A stretch of 41,751 nucleotides of DNA from Flavobacterium sp. (GCA_030153045.1 JASLID010000062.1:1-41751), one strand, 5' to 3'; shown: positions 24,060 through 31,942, counted from the first letter of the stretch. Notes: a model not told the origin generated them from the sequence alone. Translations and numbers: made by a program.

Positions 24060-25376
24060 ATGAGTACAACAACATTGCCTTTTGTGGCGTATAAAGTAAA
24101 AGATATCGATCTTGCTGCTTGGGGAAGAAAAGAAATTGAATTAGCAGAAGCTGAAATGCCAGGTTTGATGGCGCTTCGTGCTGAATATGGTGCGAGCCAG
24201 CCGTTAAAAGGAGCTCGTATTGCAGGATGTTTACACATGACGATTCAAACTGCAGTTTTAATCGAAACTTTAATTGCTTTAGGAGCTGAGGTGACTTGGT
24301 CTTCTTGTAATATTTTCTCGACTCAGGATCAGGCTGCTGCTGCGATTGCTGCTGCAGGGATTCAAGTGTATGCTTGGAAAGGTTTAGATGAAGAGTCTTT
24401 TGACTGGTGTATTGAACAAACTTTATTCTTTGGTGAAGACAGAAAACCATTGAACATGATTTTGGATGATGGTGGAGATTTAACAAATATGGTTTTTGAC
24501 CGTTACCCAGAATTAATTCCTGGTATTAAAGGTTTATCTGAAGAAACTACAACTGGAGTTCACCGTTTGTACGAAAGAATGAAAAACGGAACATTATTCA
24601 TGCCAGCAATCAACGTTAATGACTCGGTTACTAAATCGAAATTTGACAACAAATACGGTTGTAAAGAATCAGCTGTAGATGCAATCCGTCGTGCTACTGA
24701 CGTAATGTTAGCTGGTAAAAGAGTGGTAGTTTGTGGATACGGTGACGTAGGTAAAGGTACTGCGGCTTCTTTCCGTGGCGCTGGTTCTATCGTAACTGTA
24801 ACTGAAATCGATCCAATTTGTGCTTTACAAGCGGCTATGGACGGTTTTGAAGTGAAAAAATTAAACACTGTGGTTGGAAATGCTGATATCATCATCACGA
24901 CTACAGGAAATAAAGATATCGTAATGGGAAGCCACTTCGAGCAAATGAAAGACAAAACTATCGTTTGTAACATTGGTCACTTCGATAACGAAATTGACAT
25001 GGCTTGGTTGAACAAAAACCACGGTGCTTCAAAAATAGAAATCAAACCACAAGTTGACAAATATACTATCGCAGGAAAAGACATTCTTATTCTTGCTGAA
25101 GGTCGTTTAGTAAACTTAGGTTGTGCTACAGGTCACCCAAGTTTTGTAATGAGTAATTCATTTACAAATCAAACGTTGGCTCAATTAGAGTTATGGACAA
25201 ACAGTGCGGCTTACAAAAATGAAGTGTATATGTTACCAAAACATTTAGATGAAAAAGTTGCAGCTTTACACTTGGCTAAATTAGGTGTTGAATTAGAAAC
25301 TTTAAATGCTGAGCAAGCTGCTTACATTGGAGTAGAAGTTCAAGGACCATACAAACCAGAGTATTACAGATACTAA
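24060..25376 (+). CDS. ahcY: Adenosylhomocysteinase
   Basis: This 438-residue cytoplasmic enzyme hydrolyses S-adenosylhomocysteine to adenosine and homocysteine, removing the inhibitor of methyltransferases. Visible motifs are the N-terminal MPGLMALRAEYG, CLHMTIQTAVLIETL, the substrate loop DDGGDLTNM, the NAD-binding VVCGYGDVGKGTAASFRG and the C-terminal end GPYKPEYYRY with the conserved Lys-Tyr tail. It carries no long insert. Codon use here looks like that of a well-expressed gene. A strong terminator follows. Confidence 0.97.
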   Translation: MSTTTLPFVAYKVKDIDLAAWGRKEIELAEAEMPGLMALRAEYGASQPLKGARIAGCLHMTIQTAVLIETLIALGAEVTWSSCNIFSTQDQAAAAIAAAGIQVYAWKGLDEESFDWCIEQTLFFGEDRKPLNMILDDGGDLTNMVFDRYPELIPGIKGLSEETTTGVHRLYERMKNGTLFMPAINVNDSVTKSKFDNKYGCKESAVDAIRRATDVMLAGKRVVVCGYGDVGKGTAASFRGAGSIVTVTEIDPICALQAAMDGFEVKKLNTVVGNADIIITTTGNKDIVMGSHFEQMKDKTIVCNIGHFDNEIDMAWLNKNHGASKIEIKPQVDKYTIAGKDILILAEGRLVNLGCATGHPSFVMSNSFTNQTLAQLELWTNSAAYKNEVYMLPKHLDEKVAALHLAKLGVELETLNAEQAAYIGVEVQGPYKPEYYRY

Positions 25377-25380
25377 TTAT

Positions 25381-25407
25381 TATTGCGAGGAAACGAAGCA
25401 ATCTCAT
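25381..25407. repeat. REP-like intergenic repeat after ahcY
   Basis: The stretch ATTGCGAGGAAACGAAGCAA followed by TCTCAT has short inverted ends ATTGC (25382-25386) / GCAAT (25398-25402). As far as I recall, sequences of this kind recur between genes in several bacterial groups. Only one arm is present here. Confidence 0.5.
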
Positions 25408-25412
25408 AAATA

Positions 25413-25446
25413 AAAAATGCCTCTCAATTTCTTGAGAGGCATTTTT
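25413..25446. terminator. Terminator between ahcY and the anti-sigma-like gene
   Basis: A perfect 15-bp stem (25413-25427 / 25432-25446), core TGCCTCTCAA, with loop TTTC and A/T runs on both sides. It can serve both converging genes. Confidence 0.88.
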
Positions 25447-25465
25447 GCTTGTAATGAGTTTGATA

Positions 25466-25864
25466 TTACGCTTCAAATTTACTGTTGTAGTAATTTTTTA
25501 AAAATGGGATTTGTATGAATAACATGACGGTCGTTAGAACAACACTATAAGTGGTTGCTTTCGAAAACTGGAACGGCTCTGTTATATTATTAAATGGGAT
25601 AAAATCAATATGAGGGATCCATTTGCTTGGTTGAGCACTATCATAGAACAAACTATAGACAATTAAAAACAACAACACACTGCAAATAGTGATCATTCCT
25701 TTTTTTGAAATCAAAGGTTTGTATGTAGTTACATCACTTGTTTTAGCGACTAAGACTTGTGACATCACTTTAGAGGTAAAATCGAGCGAAGGAGTGTCTA
25801 AAACATGATCCTTCATGAATTGATCCACCAATTTTTCTATATGTTTATCTTCGTTCGCTTTCAT
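25466..25864 (-). CDS. Probable membrane anti-sigma factor for the adjacent ECF sigma factor
   Basis: This 132-residue protein has a soluble N-terminal part (about 1-55, with EKLVDQFMKDHVLDTPSLDF) and two likely membrane segments (about 56-75, ITICSVLLFLIVYSLFY, and 101-120, TTYSVVLTTVMLFIQIPFL). Its start lies inside the 3' end of the sigma gene (20-nt overlap), suggesting translational coupling. Small membrane proteins in this position are commonly anti-sigma factors. No zinc (HxxxCxxC) motif is present, so the role is inferred from context only. Confidence 0.65.
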   Translation of the reverse strand: MKANEDKHIEKLVDQFMKDHVLDTPSLDFTSKVMSQVLVAKTSDVTTYKPLISKKGMITICSVLLFLIVYSLFYDSAQPSKWIPHIDFIPFNNITEPFQFSKATTYSVVLTTVMLFIQIPFLKNYYNSKFEA

Positions 25865-26435
25865 AATAATCGAGTATTTCGGGTTCTAATCGGCTTTTTA
25901 AAATGGAAGCCAATTTCTTTCTGGTTCTAAAAAGTTTTACTTTAATATTACTTACACTGTTGTTCATGACTTTGGAAATTTCATCTACCGATTGGTCATC
26001 AAAATAATATAAAGTCAATAAAAAGGCTTCGTCTTTGGGTAATTCTTCTAAACAATTTTGAATAACCTGATTTCTTTCTTTTTCATCAATGGTGTCTAAA
26101 ATGCTTTCCAGTTCTTTGGTTTGATGTTCGCTAAAATCTTCTATATAAGATACCTTTTTTTCTCTCTTACTTTTCTTTAAAGCATCTAGGCATGTGTTAT
26201 ATGTTATTTTATACACCCAAGTTGAAAATTTAGATTCGCCCTTAAATTTATTTAATGAATTGTATATTTTAATAAAAGTATCTTGGGCTATTTCTTCTGC
26301 TTGTTCTTTATTGGTTACCATTTTCAGTGCCAAAGTATATACCATATTCTTATAACGGTCAACCAAAGTTGCAAAGGCATTTGGGTTTCCGTTGAGAATT
26401 AAATTGATATAATGTTGGTCTTCTATATGGGCCAT
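25845..26435 (-). CDS. ECF-type RNA polymerase sigma factor
   Basis: This sigma-70 family protein of about 196 residues has region 2 (DRYKNMVYTLALKMVTNKEQAEEIAQDTFIKI, then GESKFSTWVYKITYNTCLD) and region 4 with the helix-turn-helix SVDEISKVMNNSVSNIKVKLFRTRKKL. Regions 1.1 and 3 are absent, as in ECF factors. I chose the ATG at 26435; the ATG at 26441 and a TTG at 26453 are also in frame. The TTG lies within the predicted promoter and the ATG at 26441 is close to the expected transcript start. An ECF-type promoter just upstream (TGTAACC-N15-TCGTC) suggests that it activates itself. Confidence 0.9.
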   Translation of the reverse strand: MAHIEDQHYINLILNGNPNAFATLVDRYKNMVYTLALKMVTNKEQAEEIAQDTFIKIYNSLNKFKGESKFSTWVYKITYNTCLDALKKSKREKKVSYIEDFSEHQTKELESILDTIDEKERNQVIQNCLEELPKDEAFLLTLYYFDDQSVDEISKVMNNSVSNIKVKLFRTRKKLASILKSRLEPEILDYYESERR

Positions 26436-26445
26436 ATCCATATAA

Positions 26446-26472
26446 GACGACAAAACATATAATTAGGTTACA
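26446..26472 (-). promoter_or_regulatory. ECF-type promoter of the sigma factor gene
   Basis: On the minus strand TGTAACC (26472-26466), 15 bases, then TCGTC (26450-26446) continuing TTATA. The same layout occurs on the plus strand at 26505-26531. Two copies with the same words and spacing facing away from each other point to recognition by one sigma factor, most simply the one encoded here. Confidence 0.65.
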
Positions 26473-26504
26473 ACTTATGTCAAAAAAATATTTTTTCTTT
26501 TTTC

Positions 26505-26531
26505 TGTAACCAAAACGAAACTCTTGTCGTC
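26505..26531 (+). promoter_or_regulatory. ECF-type promoter of the DUF6249/M1 peptidase operon
   Basis: On the plus strand TGTAACC (26505-26511), 15 bases, then TCGTC (26527-26531) continuing ATA. It matches the divergent element upstream of the sigma gene. The leader to the DUF6249 start codon would be about 43 nt. Confidence 0.65.
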
Positions 26532-26580
26532 ATAGCTTATGAACTTATAAATAATTATCAATTTTTAAATCAATCAAATT

Positions 26581-26928
26581 ATGTTAGCAGACATTTTAAT
26601 TCCGATTAGTTTTTTTTCAGCGGTTTTTGGCGTTATGTATCTTTATTTGTCAACTCGAAACAGAGAACGTTTGGCACTTATTGAAAAAGGCGTAGATGCC
26701 AGTATTTTTATGCCGGGTGCAAAAAGTAAATCACCTTTCTATAAGGTAATACTTTTAAATCTTGCTCTATTGTTAATGGGTATCGGGATAGGTGCTTTTA
26801 TCGCACTTCTATTAACCACTTATACCTTATTAAACGAAAACGGTGTATATCCGGCAACTATTTTTACAATGGCTGGAGTGTCTTTATTTGTAGGTTTTAA
26901 TATGACCAAAAAATTAGACGAAAATTAA
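26581..26928 (+). CDS. DUF6249 membrane protein
   Basis: This 115-residue protein has membrane segments at about 3-23, 56-80 and 92-108, with the sequence STRNRERLALIEKGVDASIFMPG between the first two. That pattern is typical of the DUF6249 family of Bacteroidota, often found near ECF sigma factors. It is the first gene after a predicted ECF promoter and 41 nt before an M1 peptidase gene. Function is unknown; envelope-stress adaptation would fit the context but is not shown. Confidence 0.8.
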   Translation: MLADILIPISFFSAVFGVMYLYLSTRNRERLALIEKGVDASIFMPGAKSKSPFYKVILLNLALLLMGIGIGAFIALLLTTYTLLNENGVYPATIFTMAGVSLFVGFNMTKKLDEN

Positions 26929-26969
26929 AAAACTATATTTAATCATCAATCAAAAAAATCAATCAAATC

Positions 26970-29228
26970 ATGAACAAACAATTTATTGTTGGAGCATCTC
27001 TATTGGCTTTATGCATAGGGAATTCAACGCTGCAGGCTCAAGAGCAATCTGCAAAAACGACATCAAAGTATAATTATCAGGATGTTTTCGCACCTAATTT
27101 TTACACTAAAAACGCAACCGAAACGCGTTCAGTAAGTGGACAGCCAGGAGCTAAATATTGGCAAAATAAAGCCGATTATCAATTGACGGCTACTTTAAAT
27201 GAGAAAAAAAATGAGATTGTTGGGACAGAAGTCTTGACTTACACCAACAATAGTCCAGACAAAATTTCTTTTTTGTGGATGAATGTCGATCAGAATTTAT
27301 TTAAAAATGATTCTCGCGGAAAGTCTTTGATTCCAGTTTCAGGAAGTAGAAATGGAGATAAAGGACAAATTTTCGATGGTGGTCATAAAATAAAATCTAT
27401 TAAAGTGGTTTCTGTTCAAAATGGGAAGGCTATTGAAAAGGATATCAAATTTGAAATCATAGATACCCGAATGCAGGTTTTCTTACCAGAAGAACTACAA
27501 GCTAATGGAGCGAAAGTGAAACTTAAAATTGAATTTTCATTCATCACCCCTGATTATGGTTCTAATAGAATGGGGATTTTAGAAACCAAAAACGGAAAAA
27601 TATTTACCATGGCACAATGGTATCCAAGAATGTGCGTGTATGATGATGTAAAAGGGTGGAACTCATTGCCTTATTTAGGAGCTGGAGAATTCTATTTGGA
27701 ATATGGAGATTTTGACGTTACGATTACCGCGCCTTCTAATCATATTGTAGTATGTTCTGGGGAGTTGGTTAATCCAAATGAAGTATATACTGCTGAGCAA
27801 CAAAAACGTTGGAATATTGCTACTCAAAGCGACAAGACGGTAACTATCCGTTCAGCTGAAGAAGTGTTGAATCCTAGTTCAAGACCTTCTGGAAAAGCAA
27901 CACTAAATTGGCATTTTAAAATTAAAAGCGCACGAGATATTTCTTGGGCTTCATCATCAGCATTCGTTGTCGATGCTTCCAAAATTAATTTACCAAGCGG
28001 AAAAAAATCATTGGCTATTTCGGCATATCCTTCTGAAAGTGCAGGTCAGGAAGCTTGGGGTCGATCTACAGAATATACAAAATTCTCTATAGAGAATTAT
28101 TCTAAAAGATGGATAGAATACCCTTATGCAACAGCCATAAATGTAGCAGGAAATGTAGGAGGGATGGAATATCCTGGTATCGTTTTTTGTGATTGGAAAG
28201 CTGCAGGAGAAGATTTGTGGAAAGTGACAGACCATGAGTTTGGTCATACTTGGTTTCCAATGATTGTGGGTTCTAATGAACGATTATTCGCTTGGATGGA
28301 TGAAGGATTGAATACTTTTATTAATTCTTTGAGTTCATCAGACTTTAATAATGGAGAGTATAAGTCTAGACCAAGAAATATGCATCGTGGTGCTAATTTT
28401 ATAACTAGTCCGGATTTAGAGCCAATAATGACATCTCCTGACGGAATGAAAGAACAAAATTTAGGTACATTAGCTTACGAAAAACCGTCATTAGGATTGG
28501 TGATATTACGTGAACAAGTATTGGGGGCGGAAAGATTTGACAGGGCTTTTAAAATTTACGCGGAGCGTTGGGCCTTTAAACATCCTACACCAGACGACTT
28601 TTTTAGAACTATGGAAAATGTTTCCGGAGAAGATTTAAATTGGTTTTGGAGAGCTTGGTTTGTCAACAACTGGAGGCTAGATCAAGGAATCACTAAAATT
28701 AAGTACTTAAAAAACAATCCAAAAAACGGGGCCTTAGTTACTATCGAAAATTTAGAAAAAATGGCCATGCCAGTTGTTTTGGAAGTAAAAACAAAATCAG
28801 GAGTCGTGAGTCGATTAAAGCTTCCAGTTGAGGTTTGGCAACGCAATGCCGATTGGAAATTTAAGGTAAATACAACCGAAGAAATTGAATCGATTACAAT
28901 AGATCCTGATCGTTCTTTTCCTGATGTGAATCCGAGTAATAATGTGTGGGAGGCAGGAAAAAGTGAATTGGAAAAAGAACCGGTTTTAGATGTGTATCTA
29001 GGAAAGTTCTCTAGTAAACAAATTCCAATTAAAATCAATTTTACAAATGAAGATGGAACTCTTGTTGGAACCCCACAAGACGGTCAAGGACCACCACTTT
29101 CTTTTGAAGCTGTTGCCAAAGACAAATTCAAATCTGAGGAAGCTGGAGTTGAACTTCAATTTAATGAAGCTAAAAATGAATTTGCCATCAATATGGGCGG
29201 ACAAAGTTTCTTGTTTACAAGAGAATAG
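26970..29228 (+). CDS. M1 family metallopeptidase, exported
   Basis: This 752-residue protein has a signal peptide (1-23, ending STLQAQ). The gluzincin site HEFGH with His422, Glu423 and His426 is followed after 18 residues by Glu445 in WMDEGLNTF, the HExxH-X18-E pattern of M1. The exopeptidase motif is seen as GNVGGMEYPGI, a variant of GAMEN. A C-terminal part after about 570 is beta-rich. No T9SS tail was found, so it probably acts in the periplasm or on the outer membrane. It sits in the operon behind the ECF promoter, so its level may follow the sigma factor. Confidence 0.93.
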   Translation: MNKQFIVGASLLALCIGNSTLQAQEQSAKTTSKYNYQDVFAPNFYTKNATETRSVSGQPGAKYWQNKADYQLTATLNEKKNEIVGTEVLTYTNNSPDKISFLWMNVDQNLFKNDSRGKSLIPVSGSRNGDKGQIFDGGHKIKSIKVVSVQNGKAIEKDIKFEIIDTRMQVFLPEELQANGAKVKLKIEFSFITPDYGSNRMGILETKNGKIFTMAQWYPRMCVYDDVKGWNSLPYLGAGEFYLEYGDFDVTITAPSNHIVVCSGELVNPNEVYTAEQQKRWNIATQSDKTVTIRSAEEVLNPSSRPSGKATLNWHFKIKSARDISWASSSAFVVDASKINLPSGKKSLAISAYPSESAGQEAWGRSTEYTKFSIENYSKRWIEYPYATAINVAGNVGGMEYPGIVFCDWKAAGEDLWKVTDHEFGHTWFPMIVGSNERLFAWMDEGLNTFINSLSSSDFNNGEYKSRPRNMHRGANFITSPDLEPIMTSPDGMKEQNLGTLAYEKPSLGLVILREQVLGAERFDRAFKIYAERWAFKHPTPDDFFRTMENVSGEDLNWFWRAWFVNNWRLDQGITKIKYLKNNPKNGALVTIENLEKMAMPVVLEVKTKSGVVSRLKLPVEVWQRNADWKFKVNTTEEIESITIDPDRSFPDVNPSNNVWEAGKSELEKEPVLDVYLGKFSSKQIPIKINFTNEDGTLVGTPQDGQGPPLSFEAVAKDKFKSEEAGVELQFNEAKNEFAINMGGQSFLFTRE

Positions 29229-29250
29229 TTTATTGAAATATAGATATGAT

Positions 29251-29286
29251 AAACCCTTGCAGAAATGTGAGGGTTTTCGTGTTTTT
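29251..29286 (+). terminator. Terminator of the M1 peptidase gene
   Basis: The stem AAACCCT (29251-29257) / AGGGTTT (29270-29276) is followed by a T-rich tract. It adjoins the palindromic element at 29284. Confidence 0.75.
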
Positions 29287-29360
29287 TGTCATTCCGACGA
29301 AGGAGGAATCTCATAGAATTGATTGCTATGTGTGATTCCTCCTTCGTCGGAATGACAAAA
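29284..29360. repeat. Perfect 27-bp inverted repeat element
   Basis: Arms at 29284-29310 and 29334-29360 are perfect reverse complements, with a 23-nt loop. The arm contains GTCATTCCGACGAAGGAGG. It lies between the M1 terminator and the 3' end of the acyltransferase-like gene. The arm resembles dispersed intergenic sequences of flavobacteria, as I recall them. It has no coding capacity and no target-site duplication that I could see. Confidence 0.85.
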
Positions 29361-29376
29361 GTTGAGATAATTGATA

Positions 29377-30357
29377 TCAAATCACCATCAAATTACAACC
29401 CCGAATATCCGAATTATCAAAACGGCCCAAAACTTCAAAGGAATTATTGCCTACAATTTTACCCAAATCTTGAGTGGCAATAAAAGAACAGGAATTGATG
29501 TTGGCCAAATCAATTACGTTTATACCTCCGGTTTTACCATCCGCAATATAAGTTAAGGCATCTTCAGTGTCTCTAATTAGAATTTGCATCCAATTAGGAC
29601 ATTCAAACATACCATTTCCTAAAGAATATGCCTGCGAAAGTAATTCGGTCATGCCATATTCAGAATGAATTTCAGAAACTCTGAAGCCTTTACATAAGAT
29701 TTCATGCAATTCCTCTCTAATAATTTCTTTACGGCGACCTTTCATGCCACCGGTTTCCATAATGATAGTGTTTTTTAGGCTGAATTTTTGTTGTTCAATC
29801 AAATCTAACAAAGCGTAAGTCACGCCTATTAGAATCACATTTTGACCTTCATTGTCTAATCGAATTAGTTTTTCGATTAATTCATCATAATTGTTGAGGT
29901 AAAATCCGCTTTCAGGATTGTTAGACAGCTGAATTAAATCATCTACCATGTGAATCAAAGAAGAACCTTCTCGCTCTAAATAAGAAGGTAATAATGCTAA
30001 AACAGTATAATCTTCTATATTGCCATAAAATTGCCTAAAAGCCAATCTGTAACTCTCTTCGTAGAATTCTAAATCAGTTACATAATGTTTACTTGTACTC
30101 ATGCCAGTGGTGCCACTGCTGGTAAAAGTAGTTTGGACTGGTTCGGTTGAACTCAACACCTCATGACTTTTAAAGAATTGTATCGGTAAAAAGGGAATTT
30201 CGTCTAAACGTTTAACATTGGTTTTGTCTTTTTTTAGAAGCTCGCAAAATTCTCGATAAACGCTATTGTTGTCGTATTGAAATCGGAAAACCTTCAGTGT
30301 GATTTTCTCGAATTCTTTTTTGGAACCAATATGAAATATGTCGGAAGTTGTAAGCAT
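29377..30357 (-). CDS. LuxE/PaaK-like acyl-protein synthetase or acyltransferase
   Basis: This 326-residue protein carries the adenylate-forming phosphate loop as FTSSGTTGMSTSKHY (about 82-96), and later METGGMKGRRKEIIREEL and SEYGMTELLSQAY, the acyl-adenylate-site motif. Length and pattern match the LuxE family rather than full acyl-CoA ligases of about 430 residues or more; the C-terminal lid is short. It probably activates a carboxylic acid as an adenylate and passes it on, but substrate and acceptor are unknown. It has its own perfect -7 element four bases from the ATG and is not in an obvious operon. Confidence 0.83.
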   Translation of the reverse strand: MLTTSDIFHIGSKKEFEKITLKVFRFQYDNNSVYREFCELLKKDKTNVKRLDEIPFLPIQFFKSHEVLSSTEPVQTTFTSSGTTGMSTSKHYVTDLEFYEESYRLAFRQFYGNIEDYTVLALLPSYLEREGSSLIHMVDDLIQLSNNPESGFYLNNYDELIEKLIRLDNEGQNVILIGVTYALLDLIEQQKFSLKNTIIMETGGMKGRRKEIIREELHEILCKGFRVSEIHSEYGMTELLSQAYSLGNGMFECPNWMQILIRDTEDALTYIADGKTGGINVIDLANINSCSFIATQDLGKIVGNNSFEVLGRFDNSDIRGCNLMVI

Positions 30358-30361
30358 GGTT

Positions 30362-30369
30362 CAAAAATA
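30362..30369 (-). promoter_or_regulatory. -7 promoter element for the LuxE-like gene
   Basis: On the minus strand TATTTTTG is followed by AACC and then the ATG. The four-base gap again predicts a leaderless message. Confidence 0.65.
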
Positions 30370-30379
30370 CGTAAAATAA

Positions 30380-30408
30380 AAAAGCCCTACAAAAATGCAG
30401 GGCTTCTT
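30380..30408 (-). terminator. Terminator of the 127-residue secreted protein gene
   Basis: The stem AAGCCCT (30382-30388) / AGGGCTT (30399-30405) is followed on the minus strand by a T run. Confidence 0.8.
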
Positions 30409-30426
30409 AAAATATGAAGATCAAAA

Positions 30427-30810
30427 CTAATTTACAGTCAATTCTTTAATTTCTGTTTTTTTACCTTCCTTGATTTTAATGACATAATTGCCTTTTTCAA
30501 ATTTAGAAAGATAGATAGGGGAACCTACAGTTGCTTTAGCATATACTTTTTCCCCTTTATCATTATAGAAAGTAATTTTTTTCTTAGTATACATGTCAGA
30601 TACAACATAAATATGTCTGCCATATTTTTGAGAATCGCAAGTGACAATTTTTAATCCTGAGATATTACTGCTTTTAGGTTCAGTTTTAAAAGTTGAATCG
30701 TTTTTATGTACCACTTTATTACTTGGATTTTCACTTGAAGAATTTTCTATTGTGTTAGCATTTGCTAAAGAAGTAATACTTAAAAATAATAAAAAATAAA
30801 TAGCTTTCAT
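30427..30810 (-). CDS. Small secreted protein with sorting-domain-like fold (copy A)
   Basis: This 127-residue protein has a signal peptide (1-18, ending LANANT), a Ser/Asn/Lys-rich linker to about 48, and one C-terminal beta domain. The domain contains KKKITFYNDKGEKVYAKA, then LSKFEKGNYVIKIKEGKKTE. This follows the pattern of a type A T9SS sorting domain (NxxG.kV ... L..G.Y.vKi.eG) but lacks the YPNP start. A DUF3244-like domain is an alternative. Copy B (31338-31691) is a close paralogue, and the similarity continues upstream into non-coding DNA. Function unknown. Confidence 0.72.
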   Translation of the reverse strand: MKAIYFLLFLSITSLANANTIENSSSENPSNKVVHKNDSTFKTEPKSSNISGLKIVTCDSQKYGRHIYVVSDMYTKKKITFYNDKGEKVYAKATVGSPIYLSKFEKGNYVIKIKEGKKTEIKELTVN

Positions 30811-31042
30811 GTTGTAATTATTTAGTTGTTTTTCTTTTACAGTGTAAAACTAGTAATAGGAATTCATACAAAATAATTTAATCGTTAATGCAATGTTTTT
30901 TTCGACAAGAAGCATAATTGTTTAAAAAAAGGCATTTTATAGGTATTTGACTTCTCACTAATTTTAGTGAGTTTTTTAATGCTAATTACAGGGAGCATTC
31001 AAAAGCAAGGATATATCGGGATGTTATAAATGAAGAAGTGAA

Positions 31043-31074
31043 AAAAAACCGCCAAGGTAAATCAGCGGTTTTGT
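31043..31074. terminator. Hairpin terminator next to the decayed sorting domain
   Basis: The stem AAAACCGC (31045-31052) / GCGGTTTT (31065-31072) with flanking A and T runs lies directly after the remnant's last in-frame stop, where the terminator of its lost gene would be. Confidence 0.7.
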
Positions 31075-31258
31075 TAAATAAGATGAAAAATTAATTTTTG
31101 ATAAGTTGTTTTTTCATCAGCTGTTTCAATAACTAACATTTAGATACCGTCTTTATAATTACCAATATTCAATTGATGTGATTTTGTATTGATAGCTTTA
31201 CTATGATGGGCTGCTTTCCCTCCATTGAAGAAATGATTATCGTTTTGAAATCGATTTC
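31074..31258 (-). pseudogene. Decayed T9SS sorting-domain remnant
   Basis: On the minus strand one frame reads KSHQLNIGNYKDGI, then a TAA stop (31142-31140), then MLVIETADEKTTYQKLIF. Bridging the stop gives the end of a type A sorting domain (GNYKDGIyMLVIET...TTYQKLI). Its N-terminal cargo is missing; upstream codons are interrupted by a TGA near 31258. It sits between the two duplicated small genes and is followed by a hairpin terminator, as an intact gene would be. It looks like the leftover tail of a lost secreted protein. Confidence 0.6.
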
Positions 31259-31283
31259 AATAAGTTTAAAATAGACAAGATAA

Positions 31284-31316
31284 AGAAATAAAAAAGTCCC
31301 GCGAAGAGCGAGACCT
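31284..31316 (-). terminator. Terminator of the 117-residue secreted protein gene
   Basis: The imperfect stem GTCCCGC / GCGAGAC with a short loop is followed on the minus strand by a T-rich tract, 22 nt after the stop of copy B. Confidence 0.6.
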
Positions 31317-31337
31317 TAAGTTTTATATAGCTTGTTG

Positions 31338-31691
31338 TTAGTTTACTGTGAAGTCTTTAATTTCTGTTTTTCCACCTTCCTTGATTTTAATGACATAATT
31401 GCCTTTTTCAAATTTAGAAAGATAGATAGGAGAACCTACAGTGGCTTGAGTATATACTTTTTCTCCTTTATTATTATAGAAAGTTATTTTTTTCTTAGTG
31501 TACATGTCAGATACAACATAAATGTGTTTGCCGTATTTTTGAGAATCAAAAGTAACAATTTTTAATCCTGAGATGTTACTGCTTTTATGCACTGCTTTAG
31601 TGCTTGGATTTTCGCTTGAAGGATTTTCTATTGTATTAGCATTTGCTGTTAAAGTAAGGCTTAAAAATAATAAAAAATAAATAGTTTTCAT
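31338..31691 (-). CDS. Small secreted protein with sorting-domain-like fold (copy B)
   Basis: This 117-residue paralogue of copy A has the same signal peptide type (ending TANANT) and the same domain, KKKITFYNNKGEKVYTQA to GGKTEIKDFTVN. About ten residues of the linker found in copy A are missing. The similarity is nearly complete at DNA level over the domain and continues about 120-170 nt upstream of the ATG. The duplication is therefore segmental and recent. Both copies appear intact and so are probably under selection. Function unknown. Confidence 0.72.
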   Translation of the reverse strand: MKTIYFLLFLSLTLTANANTIENPSSENPSTKAVHKSSNISGLKIVTFDSQKYGKHIYVVSDMYTKKKITFYNNKGEKVYTQATVGSPIYLSKFEKGNYVIKIKEGGKTEIKDFTVN

Positions 31692-31860
31692 GTTGTAATT
31701 ATTTAGTTGTTTTTCTTTTACAGGGTAAAACTAGTAATAGGAATTCAAACAAAATAATTTAATCGTTAACGAAATGTTTTTTTCGACAAGAAGCACAATT
31801 GCTTCAAAAAGAGCGTTTTATGGTTATTTTTCCCTCACTAATTTTAGTTAGATTCTTCTC
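31692..31860. repeat. Upstream part of the segmental duplication (partner 30811-30972)
   Basis: The non-coding DNA upstream of copy B matches that upstream of copy A, including TTGTTTTTCTTTTACAG near the start codon, a shared TTTTTTTCGACAAGAAGCA, and the final CTCACTAATTTTAG. The promoter regions were thus copied with the genes. I could not place a good TAnnTTTG element; TAGTTTTA is the nearest match in both. Confidence 0.8.
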
Positions 31861-31891
31861 ATTAATTTTAGCCGTATTTTAATTTTTTGCA

Positions 31892-31921
31892 TAAAAAAAT
31901 CCCGCTTTTGCGGGATTTAAT
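31892..31921 (-). terminator. Terminator of the 273-residue T9SS protein gene
   Basis: The stem AAATCCCGC / GCGGGATTT (31898-31918) is followed on the minus strand by a T run. Confidence 0.85.
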
Positions 31922-31942
31922 TTTGTGTTTTAAAAAGTAGAA

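Noticed and set aside
29284..29360. Terminal inverted repeats of an insertion sequence
   Set aside because: The arms are only 23 nt apart and enclose no coding sequence. A MITE or REP-like element fits better.
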